NCBI GenBank assembly: GCA_021826425.1
Contig: JAKAZY010000003.1
Location: 1 to 38,797 of the forward strand
DNA: 38,797 nt
From: Pseudomonadota bacterium
GTDB taxonomy: Bacteria > Pseudomonadota > Alphaproteobacteria > Acetobacterales > Acetobacteraceae
Direction of reading: 5' to 3'
In this document: positions 19,378 to 29,577 of the stretch, in pieces
How the letters are laid out: every line of letters begins with the position of its first letter
How positions within the stretch are numbered: the first letter of the stretch is position 1
Notes under the pieces: model-generated
The model's database searches: none
Seen by the model: the letters and a program-made list of their open reading frames with translations, nothing else
What the model was told of the DNA's origin: nothing
Program-made: the position numbers and the translations under genes

Positions 19378-20457
19378 ATGCAGAGCAATGATTTGAAGGG
19401 CCTAACAGAAGAGGCACTGCCCGCCATCGCGGCCGCGGATGCGGCTTCGCTGGAGGAGCTGCGCGTCTCCCTGCTTGGCAAAAACGGCAATGTGACGATG
19501 CTGTTAAAATCGTTAAGCGGAATGGACCCCGAGGCCCGCAAAACGGCGGGGGCTGCCATCAACCACGTCAAAACGCAGATCAGCGCTGCAATTTCCGCGC
19601 GGCGCGCGGCGCTGGACACGCAGGCATTGGCGCAAAAACTCGCTGCCGAGCGTATCGACGTTACCCAGCCACCCCGCCCAGATTACCTAGGCGCGATTCA
19701 TCCACTCTCGCGCACGCAGGAGGAACTGGCGGCGATTTTCGGGGCGATGGGCTTTGCCATCAAGGATGGCCCGGATATCGAATCCGGCTGGCATAATTTC
19801 TCCGCCCTCAATATCCCTTCCCACCACCCTGCCCGCGCCATGATGGACACATTCTACCTGGCCAGCGGCGGGGTGCTGCGCACCCACACCTCACCCGTGC
19901 AAATCCGTACCATGCTGGACTGGGCGAAGAACGAGGGGCTTGGCGCATCTCCAGCACCCATCCGCATCGTCGTACCCGGCCGCGTGTTCCGCTCGGATTA
20001 CGATGCCACCCATTCGCCAAATTTCCACCAATGCGAGGGGCTGGTGATCGGCGAGGGCATTCATCTTGGCCATCTTAAGGGCTGCCTGCGAGATTTTCTC
20101 GGGGCCTATTTCGGCGTGCCAGAGCTGCCGGTGCGGCTGCGCTCTTCCTATTTTCCCTTCACCGAACCTTCGATGGAGGTGGATATCGCCTGGAACCGCA
20201 AAACCGGGGAGATCGGTGGCGGCACGGATTGGCTGGAGATCGGCGGCTCGGGCATGGTGCATGCCAATGTCCTGGCCAATTGCGGCATCGACCCGCGCCG
20301 CTTCCAGGGCTTTGCCTTCGGTGTCGGGCTGGAGCGTATTACCATGCTCAAGCACGGCATGCCCGACCTGCGGCTGTTCTTTGAAAGCGACGTGCGCTGG
20401 CTGCGCCATTACGGCTTTGCGGCCCTCACGCCCGCCAGCCTGCACGAAGGGATTTAA
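19378..20457 (+). CDS. pheS: Phenylalanyl-tRNA synthetase alpha subunit
   Basis: DIESGWHNFSALNIPSHHPARAMMDTFY, FHQCEGLVIGEG, GFAFGVGLERITMLKHGMPDLRLFFESDVRWL. Confidence 0.96.
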   Translation: MQSNDLKGLTEEALPAIAAADAASLEELRVSLLGKNGNVTMLLKSLSGMDPEARKTAGAAINHVKTQISAAISARRAALDTQALAQKLAAERIDVTQPPRPDYLGAIHPLSRTQEELAAIFGAMGFAIKDGPDIESGWHNFSALNIPSHHPARAMMDTFYLASGGVLRTHTSPVQIRTMLDWAKNEGLGASPAPIRIVVPGRVFRSDYDATHSPNFHQCEGLVIGEGIHLGHLKGCLRDFLGAYFGVPELPVRLRSSYFPFTEPSMEVDIAWNRKTGEIGGGTDWLEIGGSGMVHANVLANCGIDPRRFQGFAFGVGLERITMLKHGMPDLRLFFESDVRWLRHYGFAALTPASLHEGI

Positions 20458-20460
20458 GCG

Positions 20461-22917
20461 ATGAAATTTTCCCTCTCCTGGCTCAAAACCTGGCTGGAAA
20501 CCGACGCCCTGCTGGAAGACATCCTTGCCACCCTCAACAAGATCGGGCTGGAGGTGGAAGGCGTTGAGAACAAGGCCGAAGCGCTGAGGCCCTTCACCAT
20601 CGCGCAGATTTTGGAAGCCACCCCCCACCCCAATGCCGACAAGCTGCAAGTCTGCCGGGTGAATACCGGCGCGGCTGAACTCTCCGTGGTCTGCGGTGCG
20701 CCCAATGCCCGCACCGGCCTGCGCGCGGTGTTCGCACCCGCCGGTTCGGTTATTCCCGCCAACGGCATGATGCTGAAGGTGGGTGAGATTCGCGGCGTCA
20801 AATCTGAAGGCATGCTCACCAGCTTTCGCGAATTGGGGCTGGGTGATGAGCATGACGGCATTATCGAATTGCCAGATGATGCCTCCATCGGTGCCAATTA
20901 CGCGCAATGGGCCGGGCTGGATGAACCCGTCATCGAAATCGCCGTCACCCCCAACCGTGGCGACGCGCTTGGCGTGCGCGGCGTGGCGCGAGACTTGGCA
21001 GCGGCGGGGCTGGGCACGCTAAGGCCCTTCGACCCCGCACCTATAAAAGGCAGCGGTGCCTCCGCCATTCAGTGGGCGAACGAATACCCGCAAGCCTGCC
21101 CCTGGATTCTTGGCCGCACCATTCACGGCGTAAAAAACGGTCCCAGCCCTGCCTGGCTCGCCAAGCGGCTGGAGAGTATCGGCTTGCGCCCCATCAACGC
21201 GCTCGTCGATATCACCAATTTCTTCACCTATGATCTCGCCCGGCCGCTGCATGTATTCGATGTAAATAAAATTAACGGCACGATTCTCACCCTTCGCCCT
21301 GGCCAGGAAGGCGATACCTTTGCCGGCCTCGCCGGCAAAGAGGTGAAGGCGAGCCCTGAGGATTGCGTCATTGCCGACGGTGCGGGCGCGCAATCCCTCG
21401 CCGGCATCACTGGCGCCGAAGCCACGGGTTGCGATGAGGCCACCACCGATGTGTTCATCGAGTGCGCCTTGTTCGACCGGGTCAAAATCGCCCAGACCGG
21501 CCAGCGCAACGGCATTTTCTCAGATGCCCGGGCGCGCTTCGAACGCGGGATCGACAACCAGCTTCTCCCCGCGGCTTTGGATGCCGCCACCACCATGATG
21601 CTGGAGATTTGCGGTGGCACCGCCAGCGAGATCACCGAAGCCGGCTCTCGCCCCGAATGGGGTCGCGAGGCGCGTCTGAGATTCGAGCGCCTGGCCAGCT
21701 TCGGTGGATCGGATATCACCGCACCGCAAGCCGTCGCGGCACTGCAGCGCCTCGGCTTCTCTGTCGTGGATGAGGACGCACAAAGCGTTACCGTCGCGGT
21801 GCCAAGCTGGCGCAACGACATCGCCCAGCCGCAATCGCTGGACCAGGCGCCCGATCTTCCGGGTGCCACCGCCGCCGCCGAGGGTGCGGCCGAGATCGAG
21901 CCAGAGGCCGATCTCATCGAGGAAGTGCTGCGCCTGCAAGGGCTGGATGCCATCACGCCGGTCTCCCTGCCGGTTTCTTCGCTGGTGCCTGCCCCCATCC
22001 TCACACCCAAGCAGGCCCGTACCACCCTGGCGCGCCGGGTTCTGGCCGCGCGCGGGCTGCTGGAATGCGTGACCTTCTCCTTCACGGATGACGCGACCTG
22101 CGCCCGGTTCGGCGAAGCGCCGGAGAGCCTGCGCCTTGCCAACCCCATCTCCGCCGACCTCAACCAGATGCGCCCCACGCCGCTGGCAACACTGGCGCAA
22201 GCCGCCGCGCGCAACCTGGCCCGTGGCGTCTCGGATTTCGGCCTGTTCGAAACCGGCCCGGCCTATGCGGCAGATCTCTCGCAGGCGCTGGTGGCGGCGG
22301 GCTTGCGTGTCGGCGGCACACCGCTCTCTGCCCTTGCTCCCGCACGCGCTTTTGACGCGATGGATGCCAAGGCGGATGCCCTGGCTGCGCTCTCAGCTCT
22401 TGGCGTGCCGATGGAGGCCATCACCACAATGCCGGGCGGGCCTGATTATTATCATCCGGGTCAAAGCGGCGCGCTCATGCAGGGGCCTAAAACCATGCTG
22501 GCCCGCTTTGGCACGCTGCACCCCAACCTTACACAGGCATTGGATTTGCCCACAGGCACGGTCGCGTTCGAAATTTTCCTGGACGCCATCCCCGAGCCCA
22601 AGCGCCGCAAGAAAGCCGCGCCGGTGCTGCCTCCCTTCCAACCCCTGCGGCGGGATTTTGCCTTCCTGGTGGATGAGAGCGTGGGTGCCGAGGCCGTGCT
22701 GCGCGCCGCCAAGGGTGCTGAGCGCAACCTCGTCACCGGCGCCGCACTGTTCGACCGTTATCAGGGCAAGGGCGTACCGGAGGGCAAGATCTCGCTCGCC
22801 ATCGCGGTAACGCTGCAACCATCGGAAAAAAGCCTCACGGATGCCGAGATCGAGGCGGTTTGCACCAGGATCATCGCCGAGGTGGGCAAGAAAACCGGCG
22901 CCACGCTGCGCGGCTGA
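20461..22917 (+). CDS. pheT: Phenylalanyl-tRNA synthetase beta subunit
   Basis: MKFSLSWLKTWLETDALLEDILATLNKIGLEVEGVE, tRNA-binding domain, B3/4 and B5 regions, C-terminal FDX-ACB. Confidence 0.96.
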   Translation: MKFSLSWLKTWLETDALLEDILATLNKIGLEVEGVENKAEALRPFTIAQILEATPHPNADKLQVCRVNTGAAELSVVCGAPNARTGLRAVFAPAGSVIPANGMMLKVGEIRGVKSEGMLTSFRELGLGDEHDGIIELPDDASIGANYAQWAGLDEPVIEIAVTPNRGDALGVRGVARDLAAAGLGTLRPFDPAPIKGSGASAIQWANEYPQACPWILGRTIHGVKNGPSPAWLAKRLESIGLRPINALVDITNFFTYDLARPLHVFDVNKINGTILTLRPGQEGDTFAGLAGKEVKASPEDCVIADGAGAQSLAGITGAEATGCDEATTDVFIECALFDRVKIAQTGQRNGIFSDARARFERGIDNQLLPAALDAATTMMLEICGGTASEITEAGSRPEWGREARLRFERLASFGGSDITAPQAVAALQRLGFSVVDEDAQSVTVAVPSWRNDIAQPQSLDQAPDLPGATAAAEGAAEIEPEADLIEEVLRLQGLDAITPVSLPVSSLVPAPILTPKQARTTLARRVLAARGLLECVTFSFTDDATCARFGEAPESLRLANPISADLNQMRPTPLATLAQAAARNLARGVSDFGLFETGPAYAADLSQALVAAGLRVGGTPLSALAPARAFDAMDAKADALAALSALGVPMEAITTMPGGPDYYHPGQSGALMQGPKTMLARFGTLHPNLTQALDLPTGTVAFEIFLDAIPEPKRRKKAAPVLPPFQPLRRDFAFLVDESVGAEAVLRAAKGAERNLVTGAALFDRYQGKGVPEGKISLAIAVTLQPSEKSLTDAEIEAVCTRIIAEVGKKTGATLRG

Positions 22918-22921
22918 GCGG

Positions 22922-22953
22922 TTAGAGCATCAAGCTTTTGCTTGATGCTCTAA
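22922..22953. repeat. Perfect palindrome TTAGAGCATCAAGC-TTTT-GCTTGATGCTCTAA
   Basis: 14-bp perfect stem just after the pheT stop; can terminate pheT (followed by CTTTTGTTTTGG). Confidence 0.85.
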
Positions 22954-22977
22954 CTTTTGTTTTGGCGAGCAATTTCA

Positions 22978-23015
22978 TGTGTTTACCTTGACGCTACCGC
23001 GTCAAGGTAAACACA
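22978..23015. repeat. Perfect palindrome TGTGTTTACCTTGACGC-TACC-GCGTCAAGGTAAACACA
   Basis: 17-bp perfect stem with 4-nt loop in the convergent pheT/RHH intergenic region. Confidence 0.85.
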
Positions 23016-23022
23016 GACTGCT

Positions 23023-23223
23023 CTATCTGCTCAGCAACGCGAAAACCCGCAGTGCGGAGGCCAAAGGCCGCCCCTCAACACGTTGGGAATCAATGCGCGT
23101 TACCAGCGCCGAAAGCGCCATATTGTCGCGCTGGGCGGCCTCACCCAGCGCGGCCCAGAATTCGGGCTCCAGCGCCACGCTGGTACGATGGCCAGAAAGC
23201 GAGAAGCTACGTTTTTCGAGCAT
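23023..23223 (-). CDS. Small ribbon-helix-helix domain protein (RHH_4-like)
   Basis: MLEKRSFSLSGHRTSVALEPEFWAALGEAAQRDNMALSALVTRIDSQRVEGRPLASALRVFALLSR; start overlaps the hpnN 3' end. Confidence 0.8.
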   Translation of the reverse strand: MLEKRSFSLSGHRTSVALEPEFWAALGEAAQRDNMALSALVTRIDSQRVEGRPLASALRVFALLSR

Positions 23224-25789
23224 TTCCCAGTGTGTGCAACAAAGCCGGCAGAAAGACAAAGGTGGAAACCAGCACCGCGGCCAGGCTCAAAAACAGCAAC
23301 CATCCCATGCTGGCCGTGCCCCGGTCCGCCGAAAACGCCAGCGAGCCGAACGCCGTGCCGGTGGTAAGCGCGGAAAACAGCACCGCCCGCGCCGTGGCGG
23401 AGGACAAAAAGCTTCGCATTCCGGCACGGAAATTCATCACGAAATACACGTTGAACGACACCCCCACACCCAGCAACAATGGCAGGGAAATGATATTGGC
23501 GTAGTTGACCGACATGCCGGTCAGTTTTGCGAACAGCGCTGTCAACAGCGCGGAGAGCGCAAGCGAGGCGAGCACCAGCAGGCTGTCGCGGATATTGCGA
23601 AACACCAGCAGCAAAATCGCCGAAATCGCCACGAAAGCCAGGATTGCTGCCTCCCGGAAGGAGTCCAGAATTGTCCCCGCCGTGGCAATGGTGGAGATCG
23701 CCGGGCCTCCGGCATCAGGTGCCACACTAAGCACCGCCTTAACAAAAGCACGCAGGCCCTTTGTGCTTTGGGCCGCCGCCGTGGGGAAAGCCTCAACCCG
23801 CACCTGCCCGTTGCTCTGGAACCAATCGTTCTTGATCTCGGGCGGCAGGTTCGCCTCGGTAATCTGCGTGGCGTTCAGGCTGCTCGTCAGGTTTTGCAAC
23901 TCCATCGGCAGAAACCGGGTGACGCCCGCGTTCATCGCCATGATTGTAGCATCGTTCTCGCCCTGCAGGCGTTGCAACACCGCGCCAATGCGCAACAATT
24001 CGCTATCCTTGGGCAATTTTGTCGCCACGTCGTCAATGGCGGCAATCGTCTTATCCATCGCATCGCGGATCTGGACTGCCGTTACCGGTTGCGGCGGTGG
24101 GTTGGCGGCAGCAGAGAGGGTGGGCGCCAAAATGCTCCGCGCCTGAGCCAGCATCGCCAGCTTTTGCTCCTGGTTCTGCGGCAAAAAGGTGCCGCCTGAA
24201 ATCGCCTGGGAAACTTCAGGGAGCTTGCCAAGCTTTTCCGCCAACGCTCGCGCCTGGGGGAGATCAGGCACCATCGCATCAGCATAGAAAGGGCTGGTCT
24301 GCGGGTTGGAAAGCAACGCATGCAGGGTGCGCATGCTCTCCGTTTTCGGATCCTTGGTGTCGAGTGGATTAGCGTCGAAATTCAGCGTCGTAGCGCTAAC
24401 CACGCCCGCCACCGCCAGCACACCAAACACCCCCAGCACAAAGCCCCGGTGGCGATGCAAGAAATCATCCGCCACCACGCCGCCTGGCATACCCACCGGC
24501 GTTGTCTCCGGAAGCGGGTTGAACAGCCGCAGCAGTGCCGGCAGGAAGGTGATCGTGCAGAAGAGGGCAATAAACATGCCCGCCCCGGCGATCTCACCCA
24601 GCTCCGCCACGCCGACAAACGGGGTGGGGAAGAACGCAAGAAACCCACAGGCCGTGGCCGTGGCCGCCAGCGCAATCTGCCCACCGGCCTGGCGCGCGGT
24701 CTCTGTCAGCGCCGCGCCCAATGCCGGCACCGCGTGGCGCACGGCGCGCAGCCGCACACAATACTGGATCGCGAAATCCACCGCGAGGCCGATAAACAAA
24801 ATGGCGAAGGCCACCGAGATCAGGTTGATCACCCGCACCGCCACGGCGGCAAAGAACATGGTCAGAATCAACCCCATGACCAAGGTCAGTAGAATCGGCA
24901 CGATCAGCCGCCAGGAGCGCAGAGCAAGATAAAGCCACAACGCGATGAGCACGATACTGATCACACCGCCCAGCACCAGCCCATGCGTCAGCGAGGCGAA
25001 TTGCTCGTCGGCCAGCGGGATCTGCCCCGTGTAATGCACCGTAACGCGCTTGGCCTTCACATCCGGCAAGTTGGCGGCAATGCGCACCAAGGCCGCCGTG
25101 GCATCACCGCCCGGCTGCAATGTACCCTGGTTAAGACGTGGATGCGCCAGCACAAACTCCTTATCGCCCTGGCTCATCGCACCGCTGGTGATCAGGCTCT
25201 GCCAGGAGAGCGGCACGGCGTGCCCGTCAGAAGCCATCTCCAGGTTTTTGCGCACCCCCGCCAGCGCGGCATTATAGGCGGAGATATTGCTCCCCACCTT
25301 CACTCCCTGTGCAATCAGCCCGAGACCGGTGAACAAGCCGCGCGCGGAAGGATCCGCTGCAAGCTGGCCAAGAAACGGTTGCGCGGCGACAATCTGGTTC
25401 AGCAGCGCCGCCAGATCATCCACTGGCAACAACAGCAGACCTTCATTCTTGTAGAATGAGCTCCCGGCGGAATAGCTTGAGTCCTTGAAGTTCGCCTTGT
25501 CCGCGTTCAGCGCCTTATTCAACGCGACCGCAGTCTCGCTCGCTTCCTCGGGCGTATCACCCTGCACTACCGCCACGATCAAATCGTTGAATTGCGGGAA
25601 GTTCTTGTTCTCGCGTATCTGCGCCTGGCGCCAGGGCAGGGAGCTGGCAAAAAGATGATCCGTGTCTGTGTCGATCGTCAGGTTACGGAACGTATAGGCA
25701 AGGCCCAGCGCGCCCACCACCAGAAACAGCATAACGCAACGCGCTGGGTAACGGCGCGCTGCGCTGACGGTCGCGGTTATAAACGGCAC
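23207..25789 (-). CDS. hpnN: RND/MMPL family transporter, hopanoid transporter HpnN-like
   Basis: 860 aa with repeated TM clusters; DTDTDHLFASSLPWRQ N-terminal motif, FIGLAVDFAIQYCVRLRAVRH, GVGVSFNVYFVMNFRAG. Confidence 0.85.
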   Translation of the reverse strand: MPFITATVSAARRYPARCVMLFLVVGALGLAYTFRNLTIDTDTDHLFASSLPWRQAQIRENKNFPQFNDLIVAVVQGDTPEEASETAVALNKALNADKANFKDSSYSAGSSFYKNEGLLLLPVDDLAALLNQIVAAQPFLGQLAADPSARGLFTGLGLIAQGVKVGSNISAYNAALAGVRKNLEMASDGHAVPLSWQSLITSGAMSQGDKEFVLAHPRLNQGTLQPGGDATAALVRIAANLPDVKAKRVTVHYTGQIPLADEQFASLTHGLVLGGVISIVLIALWLYLALRSWRLIVPILLTLVMGLILTMFFAAVAVRVINLISVAFAILFIGLAVDFAIQYCVRLRAVRHAVPALGAALTETARQAGGQIALAATATACGFLAFFPTPFVGVAELGEIAGAGMFIALFCTITFLPALLRLFNPLPETTPVGMPGGVVADDFLHRHRGFVLGVFGVLAVAGVVSATTLNFDANPLDTKDPKTESMRTLHALLSNPQTSPFYADAMVPDLPQARALAEKLGKLPEVSQAISGGTFLPQNQEQKLAMLAQARSILAPTLSAAANPPPQPVTAVQIRDAMDKTIAAIDDVATKLPKDSELLRIGAVLQRLQGENDATIMAMNAGVTRFLPMELQNLTSSLNATQITEANLPPEIKNDWFQSNGQVRVEAFPTAAAQSTKGLRAFVKAVLSVAPDAGGPAISTIATAGTILDSFREAAILAFVAISAILLLVFRNIRDSLLVLASLALSALLTALFAKLTGMSVNYANIISLPLLLGVGVSFNVYFVMNFRAGMRSFLSSATARAVLFSALTTGTAFGSLAFSADRGTASMGWLLFLSLAAVLVSTFVFLPALLHTLGNARKT

Positions 25790-25833
25790 TTTGTCCCCTT
25801 GTCCGGCGTGAAACTGAGATAGGGAGCGTTGAT

Positions 25834-26142
25834 CTAAAAGGCCAGCCCAGACATCGCTAGCCGGCCGTAAACATCGGCCAGAACCATCTGCAAAGCCTCT
25901 AGCAGAAGGATAGCGACAATCGGCGAAATATCGATAGTCCCAAAATAGGGCAAAAACTGGCGGATCGGCCGCAACACCGGCTCGGTCACACGGTTAAGGA
26001 AATCGGCCACCACATAGACAAACTGGCTGCGCGGATTTGCAACCCCGAAGGCGATCAACATGCTCAGCACCGCTGAGGCGATGATGGCGAGTATCAGCAG
26101 GTGGATGAGCTCGCTCACAAGCCAGAATATTGCGCCAACCAT
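25834..26142 (-). CDS. YggT family membrane protein
   Basis: [63 protein letters not shown]; start set at MVGAIFWL. Confidence 0.88.
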   Translation of the reverse strand: MVGAIFWLVSELIHLLILAIIASAVLSMLIAFGVANPRSQFVYVVADFLNRVTEPVLRPIRQFLPYFGTIDISPIVAILLLEALQMVLADVYGRLAMSGLAF

Positions 26143-26268
26143 TATCTTCCCCAGAATTATGTACCTGCAGACAACTAGCGGCGGGAATGTGATGAGGCAA
26201 TGTTGACTTCCCGCCACGAATGGGCGAAATGCCGCCCCCGCATGGTTACCTTGCTTTCGCCGGGAACC

Positions 26269-26344
<76 letters not shown>

Positions 26345-26392
26345 GCGTCTTGCCGCTCTCCTGCGCATCTGCGCCAGAACCCAGGAACCATT

Positions 26393-27619
26393 ATGGCAGA
26401 CCCCACCCGAGATTGCGCCTTTTTTCTCTTGCAAGCTGTTCTGGCAAAAGGAAAACCGCTGGATGCAGCGCTGGACGCGTTGCCCCGCGTCGAGCCTCGG
26501 GACAAGGCGGCGGCGCACCGCCTGGCAGCCTCGGTGTTGCGCCACACCGGCACGCTGGATGCGGTGCTGGAACCTTATTTGCGCCGTGACCCACCGCCGG
26601 AGCTGCGAAATATTCTGCGCATGGGTGCCGCTGGCTTCCTGTTTCTGGATACCCCGGCGCACGCGGCTGTCGGCACGGCTGTGCAACTGGCGCGGAGCCA
26701 GAAGCTTGCCCCGTTCGCCGGGCTGGTGAACGCGGTTCTGCGCAAGGTGGTGAGCGCCGGGCCAGCTGCGTTGGAAGAGCTGGATATGCCCCGGCTCGAC
26801 ACCCCCGCCTGGGCCTGGGCAAGCTGGGGCAGCCAGGCCCGCGCCATTGCCTCGGCCCATGCGCACGAGGCGCCGCTCGATATTTCCACCCTGACCGGTT
26901 TCACGCCCAAAGACGCAAACCTCCTGCCAACAGGGTCCTGGCGCTTCCCCGCTGGCACGCCCGTAGCGGAGGTTCCTGGGTTCACGGAAGGCAAGGCGTG
27001 GGTGCAGGACGCCGCCGCTGCCCTGCCCGCCCGGCTCCTCGCCCCGCAGCAGGGCGAGCGCGTGCTGGACCTCTGCGCTGCTCCCGGCGGCAAAACCTGC
27101 CAGCTTGCCGCCATGGGAGCCGAGGTTACGGCCGTGGAGCGCGATTCCGGCCGCATGGCGACATTGAGCGGCAATCTCCAACGCCTGCACCTCACCGCCA
27201 ACCTCGTTACCGCCGACGGCACCAAATGGAAGCCAGCGGAACCCTTCCCCGCCATATTGCTGGACGCGCCCTGCAGCGCCACCGGCACCATCCGCCGCCA
27301 CCCGGAGCTTCTGCACCTGCGCAAACCCCGGGACATCGAAGCCATGACCGCCCAGCAGGACGCGCTGCTGGATGCCGCCGCCGCCATGCTCGCCCCTGGC
27401 GGACGTCTGATCTATGCGGTCTGCTCCCTGCAACCCCAGGAAGGCGCCGCCCGCATCGACGCCGCCTGTGCCCGGCTGGGTCTGAAACGCGTCCCGCTAA
27501 CCCTGCCCGACCTGCCCGAAGCCGTGACCGAACAAGGAGACATCCACACCCACTCCGGATTTTGGGCGGATAAAGGGGGGATGGACGGGTTCTTCATTGC
27601 AAGGCTGGTTCAAGCCTGA
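26393..27619 (+). CDS. rsmB: 16S rRNA m5C methyltransferase RsmB (Sun/NOL1/NOP2 family)
   Basis: NusB-like N-terminus, [49 protein letters not shown]. The upstream ATG at 26306 lies inside the tRNA, so the start is set at MADPTRD. Confidence 0.93.
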   Translation: MADPTRDCAFFLLQAVLAKGKPLDAALDALPRVEPRDKAAAHRLAASVLRHTGTLDAVLEPYLRRDPPPELRNILRMGAAGFLFLDTPAHAAVGTAVQLARSQKLAPFAGLVNAVLRKVVSAGPAALEELDMPRLDTPAWAWASWGSQARAIASAHAHEAPLDISTLTGFTPKDANLLPTGSWRFPAGTPVAEVPGFTEGKAWVQDAAAALPARLLAPQQGERVLDLCAAPGGKTCQLAAMGAEVTAVERDSGRMATLSGNLQRLHLTANLVTADGTKWKPAEPFPAILLDAPCSATGTIRRHPELLHLRKPRDIEAMTAQQDALLDAAAAMLAPGGRLIYAVCSLQPQEGAARIDAACARLGLKRVPLTLPDLPEAVTEQGDIHTHSGFWADKGGMDGFFIARLVQA

Positions 27620-28748
27620 ACGTCCAGGCTAACGCCGCACCCGCAGCGGCAAACAGGGGAAACAGCACCAATCCCGACCAATTATATAACATAATCGTGT
27701 AGCCACTCATCAGCCATAATAGCGCGGCCCAAAAGGCGGGAAACCCGCTCAAGCTTGTTGCCAGAACCATCATGGCCACGGAATAACCGACGAGGCTGTA
27801 GGCAAAGCCGTAAGGCGTGGCCAATAAACTCAAGCAAACCGTCAGTACCATGCGCGGCAGGGGTGCCATGCGCTTATCTTTCCATGCAAACCATACAAAG
27901 CTGAGAGCCAGAACACTTCCAATATCCTGGCCGATTGAGGCAAACGCTATAGATACCCCCAACGTTCTGAACAAATAACTCAGAGTAAACCCCTGCGCTG
28001 GCAGGACATCTGAGAAAGACGCTTTTGAAACAGCCCAGGCTGCTGGCAACCCTACATTAAAATACCGCAGCCAAGCGCTCTCCCCCTCCAACAGCAAGGA
28101 GGCGGCCAGCATGACCAAAACTGTTACCATGGCTGCCAGATAGGCAGTTCCTAAACGCCTCCGCGCCCAAGCAATCGGAATTGCCAGAGCGATTTGCGGT
28201 TGAATGGCAAGGATCCCCGCGCAAATGACGGCAATTTTGGGCCTGCGTTCGGCAAGCATCAAAGCCGCCACAAGCAATGAACCTGTTAATGTCCCAATCT
28301 GTCCGCCACTCATATCCAGCAAACCGGCAGGACTGGCCAAGCCGAGAGTCACGGCCAATCTTGGCAATCCCGCACGCCGCATCAGCCAATAGCCGAAAAG
28401 CACGCACCAAATCCGCCACCCCCAGAAAGCCCAGGACGGTTTTGGCCATGCAAACATCATGGCCACCAGCCCCGTTGGTGGCGGATACAACCAAGGCCCC
28501 GCATGCGGGGCAGCGGGTGCCAGAATATCGCCTTCTGGCAAAGGTGCTGGAATGGGTGCGAGACGCAGCGTCGCCAATACGCTTCGGCCGACATACCACA
28601 TGCGCGCGAAGTCGGTGTGCAACAACCATTGATCCGATCTTTGCCAAGGCGGCAAATAGCGAATCGTTAAGTCAAACATTATTGCCAAGAAAATCAGATA
28701 GAAAGCTGCAACAAGGGCCGTCCCCACCACAAAACCAGCCCGCTTCAT
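27594..28748 (-). CDS. Polytopic membrane protein, DUF2029/GT87-like
   Basis: MKRAGFVVGTALVAAFYLIFLAIMFDLTIRYL, WLLHTDFARMWYVGR, GPWLYPPPTGLVAM; multiple hydrophobic segments. Confidence 0.78.
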   Translation of the reverse strand: MKRAGFVVGTALVAAFYLIFLAIMFDLTIRYLPPWQRSDQWLLHTDFARMWYVGRSVLATLRLAPIPAPLPEGDILAPAAPHAGPWLYPPPTGLVAMMFAWPKPSWAFWGWRIWCVLFGYWLMRRAGLPRLAVTLGLASPAGLLDMSGGQIGTLTGSLLVAALMLAERRPKIAVICAGILAIQPQIALAIPIAWARRRLGTAYLAAMVTVLVMLAASLLLEGESAWLRYFNVGLPAAWAVSKASFSDVLPAQGFTLSYLFRTLGVSIAFASIGQDIGSVLALSFVWFAWKDKRMAPLPRMVLTVCLSLLATPYGFAYSLVGYSVAMMVLATSLSGFPAFWAALLWLMSGYTIMLYNWSGLVLFPLFAAAGAALAWTFRLEPALQ

Positions 28749-28869
28749 GCTGCCTCCGCTCTTAAACACCCGCTTTTCAGCCAATGATACCAACAATGCC
28801 TGTTTCTCGCCCGCTCCCACAAGCACCCTCCTTGTCTCAGCCGCCCCCAGCCGGTTACAAGCGAATATA

Positions 28870-29577
28870 ATGCTTCCCCCTCCGACTCCTCCGCTGATCG
28901 CCCCCTCTCTCCTCGCCGCCGATTTCGCTCGGCTGAAGGAGGAGGTCGTCGCCGTTGAGCGCGCAGGGGCGGATTGGCTGCATCTGGATGTGATGGATGG
29001 GCATTTCGTGCCCAACATCACCTTTGGCCCGCTGGTGGTCAAAGCACTGCGACCGCACACCAAAATGCCGCTGGACGTGCATCTGATGATCGCCCCGGCC
29101 GACCCCTACATCACCGCCTTCGCCGAAGCCGGAGCGGATCACATCTCCGTGCACCCTGAATCAGGCCCACATCTGCACCGCACCCTTCAGCATATCCGCT
29201 CACTGGGCAAAAAAGCGGGCGTGGTGCTCAACCCCGCCACGCCGATTGAAAGCATCGTGAATGTGCTGGACCTCACGGATCTCATCATGGTGATGACCGT
29301 GAACCCAGGCTTCGGCGGCCAGGCTTTCCTGTCCTCCCAGCTCTCCAAAATCGCCGCCCTGCGCCGCCTCATCGACGATACGGGCCGGGATATCGTGTTG
29401 CAGATCGATGGCGGCATCACCGCCCAAACCGCACCCGCCGTGCTGGAAGCGGGTGCCACCTGCCTCATCGCGGGCACGGCGGTTTTTGGCGCGCCGGATT
29501 ACGCGGCTTCCATCACCGCCATCCGCAATGCCGCCCCGGCCCCACTGCCTGAACTTGGCGCCAGCTCCGGCGGATGA
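28870..29577 (+). CDS. rpe: Ribulose-phosphate 3-epimerase
   Basis: APSLLAADFARL, LHLDVMDGHFVPNITFGPLVV, LDVHLMI, MTVNPGFGGQAFL, IDGGIT. Confidence 0.96.
   Translation: MLPPPTPPLIAPSLLAADFARLKEEVVAVERAGADWLHLDVMDGHFVPNITFGPLVVKALRPHTKMPLDVHLMIAPADPYITAFAEAGADHISVHPESGPHLHRTLQHIRSLGKKAGVVLNPATPIESIVNVLDLTDLIMVMTVNPGFGGQAFLSSQLSKIAALRRLIDDTGRDIVLQIDGGITAQTAPAVLEAGATCLIAGTAVFGAPDYAASITAIRNAAPAPLPELGASSGG

Noticed and set aside
19891-20907. 338-aa ORF on the minus strand
   Set aside because: Antisense shadow of pheS/pheT.
23023-23223. RHH protein as antitoxin of a toxin-antitoxin pair
   Set aside because: No adjacent toxin-like ORF; the neighbours are hpnN and pheT.
22979-24199. 406-aa ORF on the + strand
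   Set aside because: Antisense to hpnN and the RHH gene, low-complexity Gln/Arg/His composition; the minus-strand frames carry recognisable families.
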